Of a stretch of DNA of 64,000 nt, positions 55,195 through 64,000 are shown piece by piece (position 1 is the first letter of the stretch; each line of letters starts with the position of its first letter). The translations under genes were made by a program, and so were the position numbers. The DNA is from Pseudomonas sp. MM213 (GTDB lineage: Bacteria; Pseudomonadota; Gammaproteobacteria; Pseudomonadales; Pseudomonadaceae). The stretch is taken from NCBI RefSeq assembly GCF_020423045.1, contig NZ_CP081943.1:868001-932000 (forward strand). The letters are read 5' to 3'. The notes below the pieces were generated by a model. It worked only from the letters and a program-made list of their open reading frames with translations. It was not told the origin of the DNA and searched no databases.

Positions 55195-55818
55195 ATGTCC
55201 GTGAGCCCCATGATCCTTCCCGAAATTCACGAGTTCCTCGGTTGCCGCACCCCGGACGGCTGGGTCCAGGCTGCACTGGCCGATCAGGAAACCTTGCTGA
55301 TCGACCACAAGAACTGCGAATTCAAGGCGGCCAGCACGGCATTGAGCCTGATCGCCAAGTATCACTCCCACGTCGATCTGATCAACCTGATGTCGCGGCT
55401 CGCCCGGGAAGAACTGGTGCACCACGAACAAGTCATGCGCCTGATGAAGAAGCGCAAGATCGAGCTGCGCCAGCTGTCCGCCGGGCGGTACGCCTCTGGC
55501 TTGCGCAAAGTAGTGCGCAGCCATGAACCGGTCAAGCTGGTCGATACCCTGGTAGTCGGTGCGTTTATCGAAGCCCGCAGCTGCGAGCGGTTCGAGGCGC
55601 TGGTGCCGCACCTGGACGAGGAACTCGGCAAGTTCTACTTCGGTCTGCTGAAAAGCGAGGCGCGGCACTTCCAGGGTTACCTGAAACTGGCGTACCAGTA
55701 CGGTGACGCCAAGGACATCGCTCAGGTGATCGAGCGGGTCCGCGCTGCCGAGCAGGAACTGATCGAATCGCCGGACGTGGAGTTCCGCTTCCACAGCGGT
55801 GTTCCAGCCGCCGCATAA
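55195..55818 (+). CDS. miaE: tRNA-(ms2io6A)-hydroxylase MiaE
   Basis: A 207-aa ferritin-like non-haem di-iron monooxygenase. Metal-binding Glu/His pairs sit in REELVHHEQV and in EARSCERFEAL with SEARHFQGYL. It hydroxylates the ms2i6A37 side chain in tRNAs reading U-initial codons. An alternative ATG is at 55210. Confidence 0.95.
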   Translation: MSVSPMILPEIHEFLGCRTPDGWVQAALADQETLLIDHKNCEFKAASTALSLIAKYHSHVDLINLMSRLAREELVHHEQVMRLMKKRKIELRQLSAGRYASGLRKVVRSHEPVKLVDTLVVGAFIEARSCERFEALVPHLDEELGKFYFGLLKSEARHFQGYLKLAYQYGDAKDIAQVIERVRAAEQELIESPDVEFRFHSGVPAAA

Positions 55819-55821
55819 CCC

Positions 55822-55887
55822 GTAGGAGCACGGCTTGCCGGCGAAGGCGTCCTTGAGATCGCCTTCGCCGGCAAGCCGTGCTCCTAC
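55822..55887. repeat. REPIN (GTAGGAGCACGGC class)
   Basis: Arms GTAGGAGCACGGCTTGCCGGCG and its complement, four bases after the miaE stop. Confidence 0.88.
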
Positions 55888-55947
55888 AGTTAGTTGCGAT
55901 CTTTTGCAGCGCAATTGTTAAAAACTCTTAAGAGTATGAAAGATCAC

Positions 55948-55976
55948 TGAAAACCGGCCCCAGAGGCCGGTTTTTG
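55948..55976 (+). terminator. Terminator after miaE
   Basis: AAAACCGGCC-CCAGA-GGCCGGTTTTT. A 12-bp perfect palindrome ACTCTTAAGAGT lies just before it at 55924-55935. Confidence 0.85.
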
Positions 55977-56054
55977 CTGCCTGCAATCGCCGCCCCGACG
56001 CTGATTGACGCCATAATGCCGTCCACTTCACACAAGAGTTGGCACGCGTTCGTT

Positions 56055-56762
56055 ATGGATAACCTGGGTTTTGGCAAAGTTCTGCTGGTGGAAGACGACG
56101 AAAGGCTTGCCGGGCTGATCGCGCACTTCCTGTCCCAACATGGCTTTGAAGTGTTACAGGTGCATCGCGGCGACCTCGCGTTGGCCGCGTTCCTCGACTT
56201 CAAACCGAAAATCGTTGTACTCGACCTGATGCTGCCGGGTCAGAGTGGCCTGCACGTGTGTCGCGAAATTCGCAGCGTGTCCGATACGCCGATCGTCATC
56301 CTCACCGCCAAGGAAGACGACCTCGATCACATCCTCGGCCTGGAATCCGGCGCCGACGACTACGTGATCAAGCCGATCAAGCCGCCGGTATTGCTAGCCC
56401 GTCTGCGTGCGTTGCAACGCCGGCAAACGCCGGACAGCACAGTCTGCAGCTCGCTGGAATTCGGCCATCTGAGCATCGACCGCAGCTGTCGCGAAGTACG
56501 CCTGGCGGGTGAGGGCATCGAGCTGACCACCATGGAATTCGAATTGCTGTGGTTGCTGGCCAGCGCGGCGGGCAAGATTTTGTCCCGCGACGACATCCTC
56601 AACCGCATGCGCGGGATCGCCTTCGACGGTCTCAACCGCAGCGTCGACGTCTACATCAGCAAGTTGCGCGGCAAGCTCAAGGACAACCCGCGTGAACCGG
56701 TGTGCATCAAGACCATCTGGGGCAAGGGTTACCTGTTCAATCCGTTCGCGTGGGAGCTGTAA
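56055..56762 (+). CDS. OmpR-family response regulator (RstA-like)
   Basis: A 235-aa regulator. ATG 56055 (MDNLGFGKVLLVEDDE) is preferred because longer frames run into the terminator at 55948; an ATG at 56016 is possible. Receiver with D57 (VLDLMLPG); winged-helix output with ELTTMEFELLWLLAS and SVDVYISKLRGKL. The kinase ATG directly follows its stop codon. It resembles RstA of enterobacteria. Confidence 0.9.
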   Translation: MDNLGFGKVLLVEDDERLAGLIAHFLSQHGFEVLQVHRGDLALAAFLDFKPKIVVLDLMLPGQSGLHVCREIRSVSDTPIVILTAKEDDLDHILGLESGADDYVIKPIKPPVLLARLRALQRRQTPDSTVCSSLEFGHLSIDRSCREVRLAGEGIELTTMEFELLWLLASAAGKILSRDDILNRMRGIAFDGLNRSVDVYISKLRGKLKDNPREPVCIKTIWGKGYLFNPFAWEL

Positions 56763-58049
56763 ATGCTGCGGTTATTTCTCGGTCTGTTTGTGATGATGAC
56801 GGTTGGCCTGGTACTGGGGTTGCAAACCGTCGAGCGCACGTTCGATGCGCTGCTCGCCGGTCAAATGCAGAGCTACAACCGCGAGGCGGTGCGAGGTCAG
56901 GCCTGGTCGCTGGTGGAGCAGTTGCGCGGCCTGGACGGTCCGGCACGGGAACGCCAATTGGAAACCGTGCGCCCTCACTACGGTTTGGGCCTGAGCCTGG
57001 TCGAAACGGATCAACTGGCCCTGACCGATCAGGAAAAAGCCGAGTTGGCCCAAGGCCTGCTGGTGCTGCGTGACAAGTACACGCAGTTCATCTCGCGCAT
57101 TGACGACGGTTCGCAGTTGCTCAGCATCAAGCTGCCGGCCGAGCCGAGTCTGATGCCGTTCTACATTGCCGCGGCCTATTTGATGATCGCGGTGATGATC
57201 GGTTTCGTGTTGTTATTCTGGGTGCGCCCACACTGGCGAGATCTGGAGAAACTGCGCCTCGCTGCCGAACGCTTTGGCGACAACAACCTGTCGGCGCGGA
57301 TCCAGCTGTCCAAGCGTTCGAACATTCGCGACTTGTCCGAGCATTTCAACCTGATGGCTGCGCGCATCGAAGGCCTGATCGCCAATCAGCGTGAGCTGAC
57401 CAACGCGGTATCCCATGAATTGCGCACGCCGATTGCCCGGCTGTCGTTCGAACTCGATCAGCTCAAGCAACAATCCGATCCGAGCCAGCGTCGCGAACTG
57501 ATTGCCGACATGTACGCCGACCTCGGCGAACTGGAAGAAATGGTCTCGGAGCTGCTGACCTACGCCAGCCTTGAGCGCGGTGCCACGGTCATTACCCGGG
57601 AGAATATTCAGGCCAACAGTTGGCTCGACAGCGTGGTCGGCAGCGTGGCGCTGGAGGCCGAGGCGGCCGGGGTGCAACTGTTGATTGTCGAGTGCCGGGT
57701 CGATGAGGTGCGCATCGAGCCACGCTTCATGGCGCGCGCGGTGATCAACCTGCTGCGCAATGCCATTCGCTATGCCGAAGAGCGAGTGGAGGTGTCGTTG
57801 GTGCGCACCGGTGATCATTACGAAGTCCAGGTCAACGACGACGGGCCGGGCGTGCCGGTGGACGGGCGGGAGAAAATCTTCGAACCGTTCTCGCGCCTGG
57901 ACGCCAGTCGGGATCGCCGCACAGGTGGCTTCGGCCTGGGCCTGGCCTTGGTGCGGCGGGTGTCGCAGTCCCATGGCGGGCAAGTGCAAGTGGCGGATTC
58001 GCCGTGGGGCGGGGCGTCGTTTCGCATGACCTGGGTGCATCAGGATTAG
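56763..58049 (+). CDS. Sensor histidine kinase (RstB-like)
   Basis: A 428-aa membrane kinase. TM1 at about 3-20, a periplasmic segment to about 130, TM2 at about 133-153, then HAMP. HisKA with H218 (NAVSHELRTPIARL), N box in NLLRNAIRYAEE, G boxes DDGPGVP and GGFGLGLALV. It is the partner of the regulator immediately upstream. Confidence 0.92.
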   Translation: MLRLFLGLFVMMTVGLVLGLQTVERTFDALLAGQMQSYNREAVRGQAWSLVEQLRGLDGPARERQLETVRPHYGLGLSLVETDQLALTDQEKAELAQGLLVLRDKYTQFISRIDDGSQLLSIKLPAEPSLMPFYIAAAYLMIAVMIGFVLLFWVRPHWRDLEKLRLAAERFGDNNLSARIQLSKRSNIRDLSEHFNLMAARIEGLIANQRELTNAVSHELRTPIARLSFELDQLKQQSDPSQRRELIADMYADLGELEEMVSELLTYASLERGATVITRENIQANSWLDSVVGSVALEAEAAGVQLLIVECRVDEVRIEPRFMARAVINLLRNAIRYAEERVEVSLVRTGDHYEVQVNDDGPGVPVDGREKIFEPFSRLDASRDRRTGGFGLGLALVRRVSQSHGGQVQVADSPWGGASFRMTWVHQD

Positions 58050-58066
58050 TTGTGTGTTGCCGACGA

Positions 58067-58172
58067 CCCCTTCGCGGGCAAGTCGGATCGCCGCACCGCT
58101 CGCTCCTACAGGTTATCGGTGTTTTTATGATCGACGCATAACCCGTAGGAGCGAGGCTTGCCCGCGAAGGGG
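58067..58172. repeat. REP doublet with extended arm
   Basis: Left arm identical over 37 bp to that at 18450-18486, including the inserted TCGGATCGCCGCACC block; right arm ordinary GTAGGAGCGAGGC. Confidence 0.87.
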
Positions 58173-58192
58173 CCTTCAGCAACACCCTCAAA

Positions 58193-58981
58193 TCAAAAGC
58201 TGTAAACGACCTGCCCAGCCACCGAAGTCTGCATCCGACGCTCGACAATCGGACTGTCCGCCGCTTTACCACCCAGGTACTGCACCGCCAGCACCGTGGT
58301 AAAACTCCATTCATCGTTGATCGGCAGCGACCAGGTCAGATCCGCCCCCCGACTCACCAGGCCACCTTTGGTGTCATACGCCTTGAACTTGCTGCGCGAC
58401 GCCTGAGCGCTGCTCACGCCATACCAGGTGCGCATGTAATTGCTGTCGCCGAACTGACTGTTCAGGCTGCCGACGACCTTGCCGTAGTCACCTTCATAAA
58501 ACGGCGCGCTGATGCTCAGTTTCAATCGGTTCCAGGCTGAGCCGGTGTCGTGTTCGTCCTCGTCTTCTTCAAGCGCATGTTCATAACTGGCGCCGAGAAT
58601 GATCGGCCCCATGTGATAGGTTCCGTCCAGCCCCAGCAAGGGACGCGACTTGATCGAGCCCATACCGTTGAGCTCATCCGAGCCCTTGAAACCGCTTTTA
58701 CGGTCCTTGCGCACATCACTTGCGCCGACGTAGACGCTGAGGCCGAAGTCCTCTTCGTCAAACGCCCAGCCAAGACCCTTTTGCGTGTCGAGAAAGAAAC
58801 CATAAGGGCTGACGATTTCGCCGCCCAGCAACGGCGCGACTACGCGTTCATCACTGCCGCTGTAACGCGGCGCACTGGCAGCGCCGGCGCGCAGGCTGTA
58901 GTGCCAGTCTTCGGCATACAAGGAGGTGGAGGGGAGGAGCAGGCAAAAAGAGGTCAACGGCAAATACAGCGAACGAAACAT
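58193..58981 (-). CDS. MipA/OmpV family outer membrane protein
   Basis: A 262-aa outer-membrane beta-barrel. Signal peptide ends at LYA and the mature form starts EDWHYSLRAGAASAPRYSGSDE. The last residues (VAGQVVYSF) form a C-terminal strand with terminal Phe, the signal for barrel assembly. MipA was named for interaction with MltA; relatives are induced by antibiotics or polyamines. It is convergent with the RstAB-like kinase. Confidence 0.9.
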   Translation of the reverse strand: MFRSLYLPLTSFCLLLPSTSLYAEDWHYSLRAGAASAPRYSGSDERVVAPLLGGEIVSPYGFFLDTQKGLGWAFDEEDFGLSVYVGASDVRKDRKSGFKGSDELNGMGSIKSRPLLGLDGTYHMGPIILGASYEHALEEDEDEHDTGSAWNRLKLSISAPFYEGDYGKVVGSLNSQFGDSNYMRTWYGVSSAQASRSKFKAYDTKGGLVSRGADLTWSLPINDEWSFTTVLAVQYLGGKAADSPIVERRMQTSVAGQVVYSF

Positions 58982-59139
58982 GGGAGCACCCTGGGTGATA
59001 GTGGATGCGCCCATGCTAGGCGGGTGCCGCCCGGCAATCTTTGGCAGCTTTGTCGCAAAACTGTCAAAGACTGTGAACGGGGTTGGCGAGCGGTGAGTCG
59101 CCTGTGGCGAGGGCGTAAATCCCTCGCCACAGAATCAGC

Positions 59140-61389
59140 TTAGAAGTCCCACTTGGTGGTCAGCATCAGGTTGCGCGGCTCGCCGTAGAACGTGGTGTCG
59201 AAGTTGCCCAGGCCGGTCAGGTACTTCTTGTCGAAGATGTTGTTGGCGTTGGCGGTGAAGCTCAGGTGCTCGTTGTACTGGTAACGGGTCATCAGGTCCA
59301 CGAGGGTGTAGCCGCCCTGTTTGATCCGGGTGTAGTCGCCAGCGGGAGCGCTGTAGATTTTGCCGTAGGAGGCACTCTGCCAACTGATGCCGCCGCCGAC
59401 GGTCACTTTGTCCAGGGCGCCAGGCAGGCGATAGGTGGTAAACGTCCGTACCACGTGCTCAGGCTTTGTGGTGGACAGCGGGTAACCAAAGATCCGCTGT
59501 TCGTCTTTATCACGGGTGCGTGCGTACGTGTAACCGGCCGTCAGGTTCCAGCCCTCGGTCAGCTCGCCGGCCAGTTCCAGTTCCACGCCTTTGGTGGTGG
59601 TGCCGTCGACGGCTTTGAAGATGCCTTCGTTGGTGATCGCGTTGGTACCGGTTTGCTCGGCGACGCCGTCCTGCTCGATGCGGAACAACGCCAGGCTGGC
59701 ATTCAGCCGGCCATCGAAGTAAGCGGCTTTCAGGCCGGTTTCATAGCTGTCGCCCTCAACCGGTGCCAGGGTCACGCCACTGGCATCCTTGTAGGTCTGT
59801 GGCTGATAGATCGAGGTGTAGCTGGCGTATACCGAGTACACGTCGTTCAGGTCATAGACCACGCCGGCGTAAGGCGTGACGACGCCGTGTTCCTTGTAGC
59901 TCGCGTGGGTGTCGTCCAGCGGTGAACCCACGTTGTAGCGGTAGTCTTCGTTGTACTTGAAGGTGCTCAGGCGGCTGCCGAGGATGACCGACAGATCATC
60001 GGTCGGGCGCAGGCGAGTGGCGAGGTACGCACCGTTCTGGCTCTGGGTGCGTTCGTACTTGCCGTTGACCGGGAACTCCTGTTTCGCCACATGACCTTCC
60101 CAATCGTAGATGCTCCCCGGGATACTTTCGAAGGCGCTGATGTCGTAGGTGGAACCGGTCTGGCGGGAGTGGGACGTCATGACGCCGGCCACCAGTTCAT
60201 GCTCGCGACCGCCCAGCGTGAAGGGGCCGGAGACGTTCACGTCGGCCGTGTCCTGCACGCGATGTCCTTCGAAACGACCCCAGAAGAAGGACATGCCATC
60301 GCCGGTAGCGCGGTCCGGATTGCCGTAGCTGGCCGAGGCCAGTTGGGTGTCGTGATCGGTGGTTTTCTCGCTGAGGCTGGCCTTGAATTTCCAGTCGTTG
60401 GCCAGCGCTTGTTCCAGCGAGGCAAAGTAGGTGATTTCGTCGAAATCGCGGCGGCTCCAGTCGGCCGCCGGGTTGAAGCTGCGGGAGAAGTCGGTACGGC
60501 CGCCGTCGGAGAAATACGTCGGGTTGCCGGTCCAGGAACTGCCGCGAGGTGTGGCGCTGGACTTGTCGATGCCGAATGTCAGCAGGGTATCGTCGGTCAG
60601 GTCGGCTTCGAGGATGCCGTAGTACAGGTCTTTCTTCTGGCTGTAGTGGTCAATGTAGGAATCCTTGTCCTGGTACACGCCGACAAAGCGCCCGCGCACG
60701 TTGCCCGAGTCAGTCAGCGAACCGGAAATATCGCCAGTGGTGCGGTAATTGTCCCAGGAACCGACGGTGCCGCTGATCGAGGCCTTGAACTCTTTGGTCG
60801 GCTTCTTGCGGATCAGGTTGACGGTGGCGGACGGGTCGCCAGCGCCGGTCATCAGGCCGGTCGCGCCTTTGACGACCTCGATGCGGTCGAGGCTGGCGGA
60901 GTCGTCGCTGTTGTTCGGGTTTTCCCCATAAACACCGTCGTACGGCTGGTTGACCCCGTCGTACTGGAAGTTGGTGATGGCAAAGCCGCGGGCGGAAAAC
61001 TCGGTACGGTCGCTGTCGTATTTCTGCGTCGAAACACCGGGGGTGTTACGCAACGCATCGCTGATGCTTTGCACACCGCGATCGTCCATTTGCTGGCGGG
61101 TGATCACCGTGACCGATTGCGGTGTTTCACGCAGCGACAACGGCAGGCCGGTGGCCGAAGACGTTGAGCCGGTGGTGTAGGAATGGGTGTCCTCGGTGGT
61201 CGCGCCCAAGGCGACACCATTGATGTTCGTCGCACCCAGTTGCAGCACGCCATCGTCCTTGGCTGCCGTTTTGCCGGTGGCCGTTTCGGCGGCATGGGCG
61301 GTGGAGGCAAGGCTCAGCAGAGCGGCCGGAAGGGCCAGCGCCAAGGGGCACAGGGCAAAACGAAAACGCGCAGCAATTGGGTGCGACAT
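59140..61389 (-). CDS. TonB-dependent siderophore receptor
   Basis: A 749-aa outer-membrane receptor. The start at 61389 precedes a signal peptide ending AHA. A plug domain begins near LSLRETPQSVTVITRQQMDDRG; a 22-strand barrel follows and ends in LMLTTKWDF. No STN signalling domain is evident after the signal peptide, and no sigma/anti-sigma pair lies alongside, so it should not do surface signalling. It resembles hydroxamate-type receptors (FhuA/FiuA/FoxA group); ligand unknown. I see no classical Fur box in the 106 bp upstream. Confidence 0.92.
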   Translation of the reverse strand: MSHPIAARFRFALCPLALALPAALLSLASTAHAAETATGKTAAKDDGVLQLGATNINGVALGATTEDTHSYTTGSTSSATGLPLSLRETPQSVTVITRQQMDDRGVQSISDALRNTPGVSTQKYDSDRTEFSARGFAITNFQYDGVNQPYDGVYGENPNNSDDSASLDRIEVVKGATGLMTGAGDPSATVNLIRKKPTKEFKASISGTVGSWDNYRTTGDISGSLTDSGNVRGRFVGVYQDKDSYIDHYSQKKDLYYGILEADLTDDTLLTFGIDKSSATPRGSSWTGNPTYFSDGGRTDFSRSFNPAADWSRRDFDEITYFASLEQALANDWKFKASLSEKTTDHDTQLASASYGNPDRATGDGMSFFWGRFEGHRVQDTADVNVSGPFTLGGREHELVAGVMTSHSRQTGSTYDISAFESIPGSIYDWEGHVAKQEFPVNGKYERTQSQNGAYLATRLRPTDDLSVILGSRLSTFKYNEDYRYNVGSPLDDTHASYKEHGVVTPYAGVVYDLNDVYSVYASYTSIYQPQTYKDASGVTLAPVEGDSYETGLKAAYFDGRLNASLALFRIEQDGVAEQTGTNAITNEGIFKAVDGTTTKGVELELAGELTEGWNLTAGYTYARTRDKDEQRIFGYPLSTTKPEHVVRTFTTYRLPGALDKVTVGGGISWQSASYGKIYSAPAGDYTRIKQGGYTLVDLMTRYQYNEHLSFTANANNIFDKKYLTGLGNFDTTFYGEPRNLMLTTKWDF

Positions 61390-61495
61390 GGAGATCCCTT
61401 TGTATCGAATCGATCGGTAAGTGAAAGGCTTCTGAGGGTTAACCGAACGAAAAACGCAAAGGGGAACTGCCGTGTGAAAAAAATCGAAGTTTTGA

Positions 61496-61984
61496 TTAGT
61501 GAGCCAGACCCAGTCGCTCGTGCCACTGTGCGATGGACTCCTCGGGCCAGATCTCGCACTGCCGATCACCGGCATGCGCCGCAACCTCCACCCACGGCGC
61601 TTTCGAATTGAGCATCACGTGCGTGTACTCGGGTGGCACCGGCAACGCCGTATCAATGGCCGAGGCGAACGGGTGAATCAGTTCCGGCCATTCAGGGCTG
61701 AACAGCCACAAGCCCGAGCCACACACCGAGCAGAAGTGCCGCTCTGCCGTGCTGCGGTGTGCGCGTTTGGCATCTTCGTCCTTGAGTCGTGCGTGATAGA
61801 TCGCGATGGATTTGCGACCGCGCACCTTGAGGCTGGCGGCATCACCCGCGATGTTGACCGAGTAACCGCCACCGCCCTGGGTCTTGCGACAGATCGAGCA
61901 ATAGCAACGTTGGTAAGGGTAGGGGTGGGCGCTGGTCAGACTGAACGACACGGCGCCGCAGTGGCAGGAGCCTTCGAGTCGCAT
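61496..61984 (-). CDS. GFA family protein (glutathione-dependent formaldehyde-activating type)
   Basis: A 162-aa zinc protein. Cysteine sets CHCG, CYCSIC and CSVCGSG bind structural and catalytic zinc. Many members have no proven role; only some act on S-hydroxymethylglutathione formation. Confidence 0.9.
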   Translation of the reverse strand: MRLEGSCHCGAVSFSLTSAHPYPYQRCYCSICRKTQGGGGYSVNIAGDAASLKVRGRKSIAIYHARLKDEDAKRAHRSTAERHFCSVCGSGLWLFSPEWPELIHPFASAIDTALPVPPEYTHVMLNSKAPWVEVAAHAGDRQCEIWPEESIAQWHERLGLAH

Positions 61985-62041
61985 GGCAGAACCTCCAAAT
62001 GATTGGCTGTTACTTCCCTGACCGCCCCGAAAACCGGTGGT

Positions 62042-62443
62042 TCATTGCTGGATCGGCACCAGGATCGCATCGCCGGTTGCCACCAGCTTCAACTGATCCC
62101 CTGTTTGTGCGAACAGCTCGGCACGGGCAAACACCTGCTTCTTGCCGGACTTCACCACCTGGCCGCGCGCAATGAACACTTCACCGATGGCGGGTGCAAG
62201 GCAATTCACCGAAAAATGCGATGCCAGGACATTGCCAGCGACCGTTCCGGCCGCAAACCCACAGGCGGTATCGAGCAGCGCGCCAATCAGGCCGGCATGC
62301 AGAAAGCCTGCGTATTGCGCCATGTCCGCCTCGCGAAAAGCCAGGGTCAGTTCCACCTCGCCCGGCTCGGTGCGAGTGACCTCAAAACCGGCCCAACGGT
62401 TGAAGGCGGACGTTGAATTAATCTTTTTGAGAGCATCAAGCAT
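62042..62443 (-). CDS. PaaI/YdiI-type hotdog thioesterase
   Basis: A 133-aa hotdog-fold protein; ATG 62443 follows GGAGG. HAGLIGALLDTACGFAA holds the catalytic segment. Probably hydrolyses acyl-CoA esters; substrate not apparent. Confidence 0.88.
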   Translation of the reverse strand: MLDALKKINSTSAFNRWAGFEVTRTEPGEVELTLAFREADMAQYAGFLHAGLIGALLDTACGFAAGTVAGNVLASHFSVNCLAPAIGEVFIARGQVVKSGKKQVFARAELFAQTGDQLKLVATGDAILVPIQQ

Positions 62444-62549
62444 GGCGAATCCCTCCGGTTGAGGTATCAACATGCGCCGGGTTTTGGGGGATGTCATGGT
62501 GGATAAAGAAGGGTGATGGGCGGGTGGCTTGGTGGTGAATATTCAGGCC

Positions 62550-62626
62550 TTATCGCTAGCAGGCTAGCTCCCACAGTGGTCTCCTGAACACTGGAGATCC
62601 AATGTGGGAGCTAGCCTGCTAGCGAT
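62550..62626. repeat. REP doublet (GCTAGCCTGCTAGCG class)
   Basis: TCGCTAGCAGGCTAGCTCCCAC and its complement with GTGGGAG ends inward: the only copies here with CTAGC in the arms. Confidence 0.87.
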
Positions 62627-62701
62627 GAACGATAACGCGGTCCCTCTGGACGCCCACCGTTCACCCGGTCAGCATGAGCACCTCGAATCGGGAACCGACT
62701 C

Positions 62702-63586
62702 ATGCGACGACTACCTTCCCTTGCAGCCCTCAAAACCTTCGAATGCGCCGCTCGCCACGCCCACTTCGGCCGGGCCGCCGCAGAGCTGTGCGTCACCGAC
62801 AGCGCCGTCAGCCATCAGATCCGCCAGCTCGAAGAACAACTGGGCGTGTCGCTGTTCATCCGCGAAGGCCGGCAAATCCGTCCGACCATGGCCGCCGGGC
62901 GCCTGATGCAAAGCCTGCAGCAAGCCTTCGAACTGATTGGTGAAGCCTGCGATGAACTGCGCGATCCGTCGTCGCTGGCGGTGTTGCGCCTGGCGGTGAC
63001 GGCCGAGCTGGCGCAAAAGTGGTTGATGCGTCGCCTCACGGATTTCTACGCGCGCTATCCGCATATCACCTTGCACCTCTACGAACAGCCCATCGACGCC
63101 ACCGCGCCGGGGGAAGACATCGACCTGGCCATCACCTACGGCACCGGCCCGGTGGACAGCAGCGCGTACTTCGTTCGACCGTTGCCGGCATTGCAGTTTT
63201 TCCCGGTGTGCAGCCCCGGCCTGTTCAACCAGGGCGCCCTGAAAACCCCGAAGGACCTGGCGCGCCACTGCCTGCTGCACGACGATCAGGACGGCAAGAC
63301 CTGGACCGCCTGGCTCACCAGTCATGCCGGCGATCTACGCCCCGAACGACAGTTGTATTTCGCCCATGCCGGCCTGGCGCTGGAAGCCGCGGCCCAAGGA
63401 CAGGGCGTGGCCATGGGCGATAACCTCACGGCGCAGGAAGACTTGCTCAGCGGTCGACTGGTCCGGCCGTTTACCTCAAGCATGACTGCGCTGGGCCAAT
63501 ACGCGCTGGTGTGTGAACGAGTGCGCCTGGAGCGTCCGGCTGTGGCGCAGATGCTCGAATGGTTCAACGATCAGCTGATCGATTGA
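62702..63586 (+). CDS. LysR-family transcriptional regulator (GcvA-like)
   Basis: A 294-aa regulator. N-terminal winged HTH (LAALKTFECAARHAHFGRAAAELCVTDSAVSHQIRQLEEQLG) and a C-terminal type 2 periplasmic-binding-like effector domain. It lies 100 bp upstream of, and in the same direction as, agmatine deiminase, so it may regulate agmatine use; unproven. Confidence 0.9.
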   Translation: MRRLPSLAALKTFECAARHAHFGRAAAELCVTDSAVSHQIRQLEEQLGVSLFIREGRQIRPTMAAGRLMQSLQQAFELIGEACDELRDPSSLAVLRLAVTAELAQKWLMRRLTDFYARYPHITLHLYEQPIDATAPGEDIDLAITYGTGPVDSSAYFVRPLPALQFFPVCSPGLFNQGALKTPKDLARHCLLHDDQDGKTWTAWLTSHAGDLRPERQLYFAHAGLALEAAAQGQGVAMGDNLTAQEDLLSGRLVRPFTSSMTALGQYALVCERVRLERPAVAQMLEWFNDQLID

Positions 63587-63686
63587 TGAGTTGAATTCAA
63601 GTATTCCGCAATAATCATCGTTGGCGAGGAGGGCGCCGACGACCTTAGCCTGTGGTCATTCCAATCCCCGTCAACGAGGTTTGACC

Positions 63687-64000
63687 ATGGCACGTTCGCT
63701 CGACACCACCCCAAAACAAGACGGCTTCCGCCTGCCCGGCGAATTCGAAACCAAGGCCGGTTGCTGGCTCGGCTGGCCGGAGCGCACCGATGTCTGGCGC
63801 AACGGGGCCAAGCCGGCGCAGAAAGTCTGGGTGCAGATCGTCACCGCCATCTCTCAAAGTGAACCGGTCACCGTGTGTGCCTCCGCCGCGCAATTCGCCA
63901 CGGCGCGCCGGCAGTTGCCGCCGCAAGTGCGCGTGGTGGAAATGACCTGCAACGACACCTGGTTCCGGGACAGCGGTCCATGCTTTGTGGTGAATGACGC
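63687..64000 (+). CDS. aguA: Agmatine deiminase, 3'-truncated by window
   Basis: The first 104 codons are visible, starting MARSLDTTPKQDGFRLPGEFE. The motif CWLGWPERTDVWRNGAKPAQ and the segment NDTWFRDSGP are diagnostic of AguA in the guanidino-group modifying fold; the catalytic Cys lies beyond the window. It converts agmatine to N-carbamoylputrescine. A GAGG Shine-Dalgarno lies at 63676-63679. Confidence 0.95.
   Translation, partial: MARSLDTTPKQDGFRLPGEFETKAGCWLGWPERTDVWRNGAKPAQKVWVQIVTAISQSEPVTVCASAAQFATARRQLPPQVRVVEMTCNDTWFRDSGPCFVVND

Noticed and set aside
55974-56054. Upstream extension of the RstA-like regulator
   Set aside because: Longer starts would place coding sequence at the miaE terminator and lack homology-like sequence; ATG 56055 gives the normal N-terminus.

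Overview
The window comes from a Pseudomonas chromosome, most likely the P. fluorescens/P. putida side of the genus. This rests on the exact gene sets (ped/pqq/erc ethanol oxidation cluster, pyd pyrimidine cluster, acnB with a GTG start, miaE, a DUF1652 gene), on high-GC coding sequence, and on about 25 REP/REPIN palindromes between genes. I see no phage, integrase, transposase, CRISPR array, rRNA or tRNA.

Region 1 (1-23.8 kb) is a PQQ-dependent alcohol oxidation island. On the minus strand lie a PedR1/ErbR-type regulator (cut by the window edge), a CxxxCW rhodanese-like protein, and an ABC-transport set with a beta-propeller protein. They are followed by a 40-aa membrane peptide, a PedS2/PedR2-type two-component system, a pentapeptide-repeat protein, a Ca-type quinoprotein alcohol dehydrogenase (pedE), its cytochrome c (pedF), a MoxJ-like binding protein, a SoxYZ-like carrier, a metallohydrolase, a lanthanide-type dehydrogenase (pedH), an aldehyde dehydrogenase, pqqABCDE and ercA/ercS. 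The two dehydrogenases differ at the metal-switch residue: Ser359 in PedE and Asp325 in PedH. Both promoters carry the palindrome GGGAAAATTTCCC, and a second box, AGTACY-N3-GTAGTA, precedes several of the operons. These are candidate sites for the two regulatory layers of a lanthanide switch.

Region 2 (23.8-28.2 kb) is a minus-strand uronate oxidation operon: OprD-type porin, uronate dehydrogenase, aldarolactonase and aldose 1-epimerase. The motif GTCGTAC occurs ahead of both the porin and udh. Region 3 (28.3-29.6 kb) is copC-copD.

Region 4 (29.7-39.9 kb) is reductive pyrimidine catabolism: a RutR-like TetR regulator, preA-preT, dihydropyrimidinase, an NCS1 transporter, an N-carbamoyl-beta-alanine amidohydrolase and a PAS-LuxR regulator. 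The 552-bp divergent gap between hydA and the transporter holds two ACTGA-N6-TCAGT sites and a perfect 12-bp hairpin.

Region 5 (40-46 kb) has small and uncharacterised genes: an 18-codon leader ORF ahead of DUF1652, an unknown protein of lower GC with an apparent internal duplication, and a proline-rich lipoprotein. These are followed by SDR, phosphotransferase, hydroxyacid dehydrogenase, TetR and tautomerase genes.

Region 6 (46.3-64 kb) is mostly housekeeping and envelope genes: an amino acid permease, a 251-bp inverted duplication enclosing two REPINs, a SulP transporter, acnB with a strongly folded upstream region, DUF1289, a universal stress protein, miaE, an RstAB-like two-component system, MipA, a TonB-dependent siderophore receptor, GFA, a thioesterase, a LysR regulator and the start of agmatine deiminase (cut by the window edge).
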